NCBI GenBank assembly: GCA_947568835.1
Contig: OX387612.1
Location: 3,038,001 to 3,102,000, forward strand
Reading direction: 5' to 3'
DNA length: 64,000 nucleotides
DNA from: Protonemura montana
Taxonomy: Eukaryota; Arthropoda; Insecta; Plecoptera; Nemouridae
Of this stretch, positions 11,901 through 23,900 are shown piece by piece (positions within the stretch are counted from its first letter, which is position 1; every line of letters starts with the position of its first letter). Both the position numbers and the translations under genes were made by a program. Under the pieces are notes generated by a model that had not been told where the DNA came from, searched no databases, and worked only from the letters and a program-made list of their open reading frames with translations.

Positions 11901-14900
11901 CATGTGTATGATGGTCACCCATCCAATACCTGACTCAGCGCAGTGTAGCTTAACTTTCATCCCTCCAACCTCTCTCCCGAACAGAACTGGTCATGTGTAT
12001 GATGGTCACCCATCCAATACCTGACTCAGCGCAGTGTTGCTTAACTTCGGTGATCTAACGAGGACCGGTGTTTCCAACACGCCAAACCGTTCGGTTGCTT
12101 ATAGTTTCACTGACCGCTGTGTAGATGGCGTGGCTGACGCCCTTGGTGTAGACGCACTCGTCAGGTAGCAGCACTTTGGTCCACGCCTGGGAGAACGTGC
12201 GGATGTCGCTGACAACAGTCTCGTATGGATGCACCCTGGCGGTCGAGGATCAAACGTAAAGTCAGATCAAGATGTACCAAATCTTACAGAGCTGGTAATC
12301 ATGAGATAGAGTTAGTTATCATTTTCAATTCATTGAAAATCTAGAAATTGTCTTTTCAGTAATATTTTGGGATTTTGGAATAAAGGAATAATAATAAAAA
12401 AAAAATTAAAAATTAATAAAATGACGAAAAGCAATAAATAAAGTTAACCAGAGTTTGTGTGTTTAGTTGTTATCACCATGGTAACAAGTACTACTAAACA
12501 TCTGGAAACACAGTCTGTGATTGGCTGATCAACTTTTAACTCTGGGGTTAAACATTAACTTTGCTTTCTGGAACAAGACTCTCAATTTCGCTGCAGGTAA
12601 TTGGAATTAACCATGGCAAAAAAAACATATACAAAAAATCGTTTGGTAACATGAGTAAAAAACGATGAAATTTGAAAGATTATCAAAGATCAACCCTTTT
12701 TTGGCTTGCTGATCTAACGTTGAATGGAGGTGAAAGCGAAAATCTATAAAATTTTCCATCATTTGAGACGGTTTTTCCAAACATTTCAATTTAATAAATG
12801 CATATGATTAGCCCTTGGTACAAAAACGACTATACATACTACCTACTCTAAACGCTTACCTTGTACAGAAGGTAGATTCCGAGCAGTGGTCGATCTTCAG
12901 TTGCCTCCTGACAGCAAGACTGATCTTTTTGTCGTCAACATAAAGATGCAGTTTATCCATCTCGATGATGACAAACGCCTTGACAAACGGATTGAACGGA
13001 ATATCCTGGCCACGTATGTTCAGGAGCCAGGCAACCTCGTCCAGGGCCGTCACGACCATCGCACTGGCGTTGAACGTCTTTAGCTTGATGCGAAGAGACT
13101 CGACTTTAGACAGCCAGGAGACTCCTGAACGAGCATGCAGATAACAGACCGGTAAGACTTACCACAAAGATGGTGTTTTTACAAAATTCAGACAGAAATA
13201 TCCACTCAGGGCAGTTTTACCAAAATGTTCAACTATAAGTTGGATCTCTAGCTCACAGAAACATCTGAATTTCACTGCATGTGATTGGAAGTCGTCATGG
13301 CAACAGTTTCAACAAAATGTTCAACTATAAGTTGGATCTCTAGCTCACAGAAACATCTGAATTTCACTGCATGTGATTGGAAGTCGTCATGGCAACAGTT
13401 TCAACAAAATGTTCAACTATAAGTTGGATCTCTTACTCACAGAAACATTTGAATTTCACTGCATGTGATTGGAAGTCGTCATGGCAATATTTTCAACAAA
13501 CACTTCATCTAGGAGGCGAGATTTTGGTAAATTGGACCTTAGTGAGGTCAGTTTGTAGATCAGTATATAAATGTGGCCAAAGTTACTCAAAAAAGTACCA
13601 TAAATAGATATTTTTTTAGCTTAATTTTTTTTAAATAAATAAAAAAGTAAATACTATGGTTTGAGAAGGTAAGATGATGGAAGTTAGTACAGCAAATTCA
13701 CTCGCCTTGTTTATCAACCTCTCGTCAGCATGGATTTGTGGAGGAATACTGTTGGTCGAGTTAACTAAATCGTATGGTGTTGGGTTTCCTCTCTTATTTA
13801 AACTAGGTCAAAGTAGGTTGGTAAACAAACTCATTTACTGACACCTTAAGACCCGTTGTCAAAACAGTGCGTCGTTAAGCATGACAAATTATCATCGGCT
13901 TACCGGCAAACGCAATGTCGTAGACATACGCAGGTGACGTCGAGTAGGTTGGTCGGTCTGCGGTCCATATTTTGTCCACCATGTTGGAGCTCAGCGCGAC
14001 AAGCGTGATGCCGGACAACGCTGGGATTTGAAACAAAGATGTTCGCTCACAGCAAGACTTTTTAGCCACAAGAACTTATGAGTTTTCTTCCCAAAGAGGC
14101 TCTTAAAGAGGCTTGCACCTTGACAGATTTAAAATGTTTTGAACATAAATCTGACCAGCTTAGATAAAGGAATACAAATAATCTTCGAGAAGGAGATATA
14201 TACGAAAAGAAAGGCTTCAAATAATGGATTTTTAGACTCATGTCTACTTTATTTCACCTTAGCACTTTTGTGGTTCTTTTGTTCAAATGTCAGGACTGCT
14301 TTAACCCCTGATAAAGTAACAGGTACAAGTTACGAAACGTCGGGAAATTTAGTTGTTCTTCACTTAGCATTCAAAACCCAGTTGAAATAGTTTTTTAGTT
14401 TGAAGTTCGATAGTTTTACTGTTTTGAGTAAAAGTTAGTTCGGCCTTGCTTATCAACCTCGCGACAGCATGGATTTGTCGAGGAATCCTGTTGTTGGCGT
14501 TGTACCGTCCTTCGAAAGGGATGCTAAGCCGGTGGCTACATGCCAGCGCCGGGTTTCCCCTCTTCTATACTAGACTAGGTAAGGTTCATCATCATTCTCA
14601 ACATCAACCACTCATTCACCGACGCCATTAGACCAGTGCCGCATGGCCAGATGTCAAAACAGTGCGTCGAAAAACACCACAAACCGATTCCACCTTTTTC
14701 AAGCTCAACTCCAGAGGTTCTTGTTATTTTTTTGTTATATTTTGTTCATGATGGACTCACTGAGCTGCTCGCTCCATTTCCGCCACTTGGTGTGTGGTAT
14801 TAGGTGGGCGTCTGCACCAACTTTCGAGCCCGGCTTCAGCTTCTGACGCAGCCAGTCGGGGACCGAAGGCACCCCGAGCTCTCCCTCCTTCATTATCAAC

Positions 14901-17900
14901 CTGGAAACATCCAGAAAAAAAACTTACATACTTACCCGTAGTTGATGATCTTTTGTGGTTTTACAATGTCTACTTTCTTATGAAGGGTTTGTAGTTGTGA
15001 AAAGGCCTTTCGGCTAAGTTTGTTCCGCTATATTCAGGGAATAGTCTTACTTTGAAGATCGTTCGGATTATACCTTGATTTTTTAGGATGCCTAGACAAG
15101 GTATTTGTTTAAATTTTGTGTGGTTCTTCTGTAATCGGAAAATTGTCAGGACTGCTTTAACCCTTGATAAAGTTACATGTACAAGTTACGAAACGTCGGG
15201 AATTTAGTTGTTCTTCACTTGGCATTCAAAACCTAGTTTTAAATAGTTTGTTTATTTCAGAGAAGTTTGTAGTGCACCAACCAGTCACAGCTTAGTTGAG
15301 CGTCAGCTTGCAGGAAGTACCGTCCGTCCGTCCAGAGCGCTGCATCTTGGCGCGTCACAACAGCGTCACCGTACGAACCAGAGAAGCCGGACACGTATTC
15401 TCGGCGTCGGTCACGGCTAGCCACGTACTCACTCTAGCGGCGTCAAAAAGAATGAAAACCACTCATAGTTAGAACAAAATGGCGCTAGATTATATCACAT
15501 GCCAATTGTTTCAATTTTACTTCAAAGTAGTATAAATGGAAAATGTTGCAAGACAGCTGTGTGGTCGACCATTTTAACTGGTGGACTTCACCATTGCTCT
15601 TTTGAGTTAATGTTGCAAGCCAGCTGTATTGTCGACCATTTTAACTGGTGAACTTCACCATTGCTCTTATGGTTTAATGTTGCAAGACAGCTCTGTGTTC
15701 GGCCATTCTTACTGGTGGATTTCACCATTGCTCTTATGGGTTAATGTTGCAAGCCAACTGTGTGGTCTGCCATTCTAACAGGTCGAATTTACCATTGCTC
15801 TTATGGGTTATTGTTGCAAGACAGCTGTGAGGTCGGCCAATTTAACTTGTGGACTACATCAATGTTCTTATGGGTTAATGTTGCAAGACAGCTGTATGGT
15901 CGGCCATTCTAACTGGTGGACTTGACCATTGCTCTTATGGGTTAATGTTGCAAGACAGCTGTGTGGTCGGCCATTCCAGCTGGTGGACTTCACCATTGCT
16001 CTTATGGGTTAATGTTGCAAGACAGCTGTGTGGTCGGCCATTCTAACTGGTGGACTTCACCATTGCTCTTATGGGTTAATGTTGCAAGACAGCTGTGTGG
16101 TCGGCCATTCTAACTGGTGGACTTCATTGCTCTTATGGGTTTATGTTGCAAGACGCCATCGCTATTTCAACATTTGGTACCAACTTATTTCTTTAGATAT
16201 TTTCTGTTAACACAATTTTAAATCTAAGAGGTCTACTTTTTACAGAAAATACCGACCTGGTGCTCGTCATCCGACGTCACGATGAAAGCTTCTATGGAGC
16301 GGGCCGTGTTCTCTCTGTGCATGGCGATGCGCAGGCGCGCTAGACGGGAGCTGGTGTTTACTCTGTGAGGCGATGGCAGCGCTCGCATGTTTGGCGGGCA
16401 ACCTTCACGAGAGTAGACTCGAGTCTCTTCGGGCATGTTCGGGTCGCCACTGCTCACAGATGCGAACACTGGAAGAGTAGACATGCGCGATGACGTTAGA
16501 TATTGTTTTTTTGAGTTGTTTTTTTCCTGAACTCAAATGATATTATTCTTTTTTGGAACTAAACAAATTGTCTGTCAAAAACAGGCGGTAATTTTTCTCT
16601 TTGAAAAGGTAATATCTAAACGAGGATTGGAACCCCGATCTCCACCTGTTGGTGGTGTTGCTCTAACCAATTGAGCTACTTGAACCCCGATCTCCACCTG
16701 TCGCGGGTGTTGCTCTAACCAATTGAGCTACTTGAACCCCGATCTCCACCTGTCGCGGGTGTTGCTCGAACCAATTGAGCTACTTGGACCCCATCTCCAC
16801 CTTTTGCGGGTGTTCTAACCAATTGAGCTACTTAGACCCCGATCTCCACCTGTCGCGGGTGTTGCTCTAACCAATTGAGGTACTTGAACCCCGATCTCCA
16901 CCTGTCGCGGGTGTTGCTCTAACCAATTGAGCTACTTGAACCCCGATCTCCACCTGTCGCGGGTGTTGCTCTAACCAATTGAGCTACTTGAACCCCGATC
17001 TCCACCTGTCGCGGGTGTTGCTCTAACCAATTGAGCTACTTGGACCCCGATCTCCACCTTTTGCGGGTGTTCTAACCAATTGAGCTACTTGAACCCCGAT
17101 CTCCACCTGTCGCGGGTGTTGCTCTAACCAATTGAGCTACTTGAACCCCGATCTCCACCTGTCACGGGTGTTGTTCTAACCAATTGAGCTACTTGGACCC
17201 CGATCTCCACCTGTCGCGGGTGTTGCTCTAACCAATTGAGCTACTTGGACCCCGATCTCCACCTGTCGCGGGTGTTGCTCTAACCAATTGAGCTACTTGG
17301 ACCCCGATCTCCACCTGTCGTGGGTGTAGCTCTAACTAATTGAGCTACTTGGACACATAATTTGTTTAAATAATTTTAGTGCACTTGATGAGAATAACTT
17401 ATCTCCAAAGAGTTGATTCACGAGGCTGTAAATACTCACAGTCACTCTGATTTTAATAATATTTTAATGACATGTTCATTTGTTCAAAAACTTGTCTTTT
17501 TTTTTAAATTTGAACGGACATTGGTCATTTTATCTTTAACATTTTCTAAAACTCTTCTCTCTTATCGTTGATTGTATTCTAGCACTGGTCTAAAAGTGTT
17601 TGAAAGCAAAAACCACGAATCTTTTGATAGCAAACGAATTCAATGGAAGACATTCGCTGACATATGTCAGATTATGAAACATTTGCCGACTTTCCGATCG
17701 GTCTATCAAATGATTGATGTTGCACTAATGGAGTTTAATGTAATTTTGATGCCGAGCACGAGATGGAGCTGTCAAACAGAACCTGTGACAGGTGCATGAT
17801 GAATGACAGGCGCACCCAAATTTCTGTTCTTTCAGCAATCGATTGGTTTCTACCATTTAGTTGACAGGTTTTGGTCAATGTCCCAGCACCTATTGATACA

Positions 17901-20900
17901 TCCGCACAAAAAAGGCAAAAAATCCACATTTATAAAAAGAAAAATTAATGAGACTACCAGATGGAGTCTCCGTCGTTTCGAATGTTAAGCAAAGTCATTT
18001 CGTTATTTCTCGCAGAATACTCGCATTTACTAAACAGCAAGCGCCATCGGGTGGCACCTACCGTTACTACGTGTTGCCGGCCCCGTTTGCTCAGCAGCAA
18101 GCGCCATCGGGTGGCACCTACCGTTACCACGTGTTGCCAGCCTCGTTTGCTCAGCAGCAAGCGCCATCGGGTGGCACCTACCGTTACCACGTGTTGCCGG
18201 CCTCGTTTGCTCAGCAGCAAGCGCCATCGGGTGGCACCTACCGTTACCACGTGTTGCCGGCCTCGTTTGCTCAGCAGCAAGCGCCATCGGGTGGCACCTA
18301 CCGTTACTACGTGTTGCCAGTCTCGTTTGCTCAGTAGCAAGCGCCATCGGGTGGCACCTACCGTTACCACGTGTTGCCGGCTTCGTTTGCTCAGCAGCAA
18401 GCGCCATCGAGTGGCACCTACCGTTACTACGTGTTGCCGGCCTCGTTTGCTCAGTAGCAGGCGCCTTACGGTGGCGCCTACCGTTACCACGTGTTGCCGG
18501 CCTCGTTTGCTCAGTTGCAAGCGCCATACGGTGGCGCCTACCGTTACTATGTATTTCCACGCTTAACCCAATGCCCTACATAACTTTTATGTTTAGTAAT
18601 AATTATAAAAACATTTGCACGCATTTTGCCTCTAGTTTTGGCAGTGGAATGCTTTTCCTCTTCGCACCGCTACCTTTAGACTGTCATTGCCAGAATAGCA
18701 AACAGACGTGCGTGAGACGTGCGTATCGCCACGTGGCATGTGTGTAAAAACGCCACGCATGCCACGTGTTGAAAATAAACATCCGGTGGAGTGAATCCAC
18801 GGTCCGTTCAGAGTAAGCCAGTGACAGATTCTCTGTTGTAATATCTCCAGGGGATATATTTGAAGCGTTTATATGGGCTTGGATTTGGAATTAGCTCTAA
18901 GAGCAAAAGATTCTGTAGAAACTTGCACGCACCATCTTTGCAATTACTTAACAAATATTTCTAAAAGTCAATAAAAATAACGACTCCACTGCCATGTTTA
19001 GTTTGTGACTAAAAATAAAAACATCAAACGAGTTTTTAAAACTCAGTTCAAATAGTTTTTGTCAAAACTTGTGCAAAGTTTAGATGAAACAGATATGAGT
19101 CTAAAAACCAATGGAATTGAGTTTTTCAATTTAACAATGTCTAGTTTTACAAGAAAAGTAAGATTATTACATAATTATAAAGAAAGATTATTTAACCTAG
19201 AAATTTGGCTACTTGCCAACAGCCTAAAATTGACCAACTCAAAGTTTTTTTGTGATTATTTGATTGATTTTTGGCCCTAAAAGTGTTCTTTTATGCGTGG
19301 AAACCTTGAAATATCGTTTGTATAATCTTGAATGTTTGCTGTAATGTCAGGCGATATGCATATGGACTTATTTCAATCATAACGCGCAGGTTTTTAATAC
19401 AATTTTGGACACTTTTTGGTAAATAATCACCTAGTTTTGTATATGTTTATTGGCTACTGACTAGTAAAATTATAATTGTATATGCCTTATATTCTTGTAA
19501 AGATTTTTATTGGTAGGTAATGTTGGACAAATTGTTTTAAAGTAATAATAATAATAATAATAATAGTGGAAGGTATAGAATGTCATAAAATGGTAGTAAT
19601 TAGAGTAGTAATAATGGTTTAAATAGCGGAAGTTGTTAATTACCAAGTTATTTGTAGTATTGAAAGAGTAAACCTGTCAAGTGCTTTGCCTGAAGCGTAG
19701 TTTGTCGTCAGGTTTTCGTGGCTTGGTGTGAATTGACAGCTGAGATTTGAATCTCTGTGCGCGAAAACAGCTGCCTGTCGTGCAAGTGAAGAGAGACAAT
19801 AATGTTGGCAGGGGAAGAAAACAGTTTGAAAAGAGATCTTTTTGTCAACGCTTTTCACACAGTTGTTTCATCGAGAACAGCAAATATTATCACCTATTGA
19901 GAATCAAAATGGTGAAAGCTATTTTTTTAAATAAGAAACACATTTAAATTTTGTAACGGCAATGTTTTCTATCTATTTTGGCACACCATCAGCTTTTTCC
20001 TCGGCCTTTTTATCTAAGACCGGTGTTTCTAATACGTCAAACCGTTTGGTGGTCACTCATCCAGTACCTGACCCAGCGCAGTGTTGCTTAACCTTCATCC
20101 CTCCAACCTCTCTCCCGAACAGAACTGGTCATGTGTATGATGGTCACCCATCCAATACCTGACCCAGCGCAGTGTTGCTTAACTTTCATCCCTCCAACCT
20201 CTCTTCCGAACAGAACTGGTAATGTGTATGATGGTCACCCATCCAATACCTGACCCAGAGCAGTGTTGCTTAACTTTCATCCCTCCAACCTCTCTCCCGA
20301 ACAGAACTAGTCATGTGTATGATGGTCACCCATCCAATACCTGACCCAGCGCAGTGTTGCTTAACTTTCATCCCTCCAACCTCTCTCCCGAACAGAACTG
20401 GTCATGTGAATGATGGTCACCCATCCAATACCTGACCCAGCGCAGTGTCGCTTAACTTTCATCCCTCTAACCTCTCTCCCGAACAGAAATGGTCATGTGT
20501 ATGATAATCACCCATCCAATGCCTGACTCAGCGCAGTGTTGCTTAACTTCTGTTATCACATGATGACCGGTGTTTCGTATTAGGTTTACCTTAATTTTTT
20601 TTTTCTTTTACATCATGATGAAACAACAACACTTCACTAATATCGGTAATCGATTTCTGAATCTCATTACGATTATTAAAAATGAGAGCAAAATATGGTG
20701 CAATATCCTGTGGCACGTACTTCAAGTAATATATTATCTATTATTTGATAAAATACTCAATAATGTCTCCTCAGGTGATTTGTACATTTACATCGTGGGT
20801 TTGCATCTGTTCTGGTCATCTGGCGTAGAAGTTTACCCGATGTGATTTTTTTTAGGGGAAACACAAGAAAAACCAGTTAGAAAGTTGGGATCATTTCCTG

Positions 20901-23900
20901 GACACCGTCCTGCATAGGGTGAGTTTACGTACATATAATACAATTTATTGTATATATTATATACAATATAATATCATTAGTTAGTCTTGTATTTTTTTTT
21001 TCTGAAATAGCTGACTATTTAGACGGGTTTCATCTAGGTTGAAACGGTCTGGATTGGTCTGGATCTGGTTTTGACCACCAGGCATTGGACAGTTAAGTTA
21101 TGTCTTTAAATTAACAAATTATTCCATTTTGAGAATGTTTAAAATAATTTTTTCCAAACAGTGTAGATGAGTTTGAAAAATCTTCTTGATTTAAAATTAA
21201 ATCCTGATTATCGGCCCGATCTCACCAAAATTAAGCTAAACTTGGCTCAAAATCTGTTTAATCCCCAAATTACCACAGAAAACTCGGTAATTCACATTTA
21301 AATTATTGAGATTAATTGAAAAGTTAATGAAGTTATTAACAAAAAATTATAAATTAATAATTAATTATAGTTATAGTTATTGTTTTTAATTGAAAATATG
21401 AATTACATAATAAATAATATATTTAAAAAACGGAGGTAATTATTTAAGAAATCACATTTGGAAAAATTCACGACCAAAATGTCGGTGAATCAAAAATAAA
21501 TGTTTCAAAAAACTAAATCAGAAATTTAAAATTTCTATAATTTTTTTTGTCATTGTGGTACTAATTGACATTTGAATCTGGCCCAGGCTAAACATGGATC
21601 CCAACGTAAAACACCTGGTCGACAACCTCGTCAAGTCCGACAACGACCAGCGACTCTAACGAGCACTGGAACTAAACAATGGCATGAAAATCCTCCTGAT
21701 CAACGACAAAACAACTGACAAATCAGCCGCAGCCCTTGACATCAATGTCGGTCACCTCAGCGATCCGGCAAAACTTCCAGGACTTGCACATTTCTGTGAA
21801 CACATGCTCTTTATGGGTACCGAAAAATATCCACCTGAAAATGAATACAGTAAATTTTTGTCTGATTTTGGAGGTTTAAACAATGCATCAACATATGCGG
21901 ACCATACCAAATACTATTTTGACGTCGTTCCTGAACAACTACCTGGAGCTCTGGATAGGTTTGGACAATTCTTTTTGTGTCCTCTCTTTACTCAGAGTGC
22001 TTCAGACAGAGAAGTGAACGCAGTGAACGCAGAACACGAGAAGAATGTTCAAGAGGATTCCCACAGGCTATATCAGCTGAAAAAATCAAACGGAAATAGA
22101 TTTCACGCATACCACAAATTTGGAACGGGAAATATTAAAACCCTGGACGTTTTACCAAAAGAAAATGGAATAATTGTGCGAGAAGAATTGCTTAAATTTC
22201 ATGAAACTTGGTACTCGTCGAATGTCATGAGTCTTGTCATTTTGGGAAAGGGTGAGTACATTAATTTGTGGTGTTTAACGACGTAATTTTTTGATAGCGG
22301 GTATGTGGCACTGGTCTAATGGCGTCAGTGAATGAGTGGATGATGATGAACCTAACTTAGACTAGAAGAGAGGAGAGGATCCCCGTGCCCGCACGTAGCC
22401 TACTTCTGTCGAAGACTAAAGGGACCAACGGCTAAACTTCCTTTACGAAGGACGGTACGACGTCAACAACAGGATTCCTCCACAAATCCATGCTGTCGAG
22501 AGGTTGATAAGCAAGGCGAGTGAAGTTGCTGTACTAACTTTCATCCCTCCAACCTCTCTCCCAAACAGAACTGGACATGTGTATGATGGTCACCCATCCA
22601 ATAACAGACCCAGCGCAGTGTTGCCTAACTTTCATCCCTCCAACCTCTCTCCCGTACAGAACTGGTCATGTTTATGATGATCGCCCATCCAATACCTGAC
22701 CCAGCGCAGTGTTGCTTAACTTTCATCCCTCCAACCTCTCTCCCGAACAGAACTGGTCATGTGTATGATGGTCACCCATCCAATACCTGACCCAGCGCAG
22801 TGTTGCTTAACTTTCATCTCTCCAACCTCTCTCCCGAACAGAACTGGTCATGTGTATGATGGTCACCCATCCAATACCTGACCCAGCGCAGTGTTGCTTA
22901 ACTTTCATCCCTCCAACCTCTCTCCCGAACAGAACTGGTCATGTGTATGATGGTCACCCATCCAATACCTGACCCAGCGCAGTGTTGCTTAACTTTCATC
23001 CCTCCAACCTCTCTCCCGAACAGAACTGGTCATGTGTATGATGGTCACCTAAACAATACCTGATCCAGCGCAGTGTTGCTTAACTTTCATCCCTCCAACC
23101 TCTCTCCCAAACAGAACTGGACATGTGTATGATGGTCACCCATCCAATAACAGACCCAGCGCAGTGTTGCCTAACTTTCATCCCTCCAACCTCTCTCCCG
23201 TACAGAACTGGTCATGTTTATGATGATCGCCCATCCAATACCTGACCCAGCGCAGTGTTGCTTAACTTTCATCCCTCCAACCTCTCTCCCGAACAGAACT
23301 GGTCATGTGTATGATGGTCACCCATCCAATACCTGACCCAGCGCAGTGTTGCTTAACTTTCATCTCTCCAACCTCTCTCCCGAACAGAACTGGTCATGTG
23401 TATGATGGTCACCCATCCAATACCTGACCCAGCGCAGTGTTGCTTAACTTTCATCTCTCCAACCTCTCTCCCGAACAGAACTGGTCATGTGTATGATGGT
23501 CAACCATCCAATACCTGACCCAGCGCAGTGTTGCTTTACTTCCGTGATCTGAGAACCGGTGTTTCCAACACGACAAACCGTCCTGTTTATTTTTAAACGT
23601 AATCCATGCCCAATTTGATCAAAGAGAATTTAAGATTACTTGTATTTGCTAGCTGCCCTAACTTTCTGTTACGCGTTACTCCAGACGTTTGTAGCGAATT
23701 TTTTCTATTTTCATTTGTTTAACATAAAATGGCGGCGACGCGCGTAAAGCCCAACTGTTTACTGACATAGAGTGGCCAACTCTTTATAATGTTTATTAGG
23801 TGCTCGAGTTTTCGTGGTGGATCTTTGGAGGTACGTGTTTTTCTTGGCACCGCTTTTCAAGCACCGACCGCTTCTGTTCAAGAAGACTTCATTTGGTTGA

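Noticed and set aside
16618-17352. CRISPR-like array
   Set aside because: Units are directly adjacent without unique spacers and derive from a tRNA-like SINE in an animal intron.
17954-18566. Overlapping open frames of 129 to 201 codons
   Set aside because: They are shadows of the 60-bp array on both strands.
22534-23540. Functional 5S rRNA gene cluster
   Set aside because: Units hold only the central part of a 5S-like sequence, diverge strongly from 5S and are attached to a SINE body with an AAT tail.
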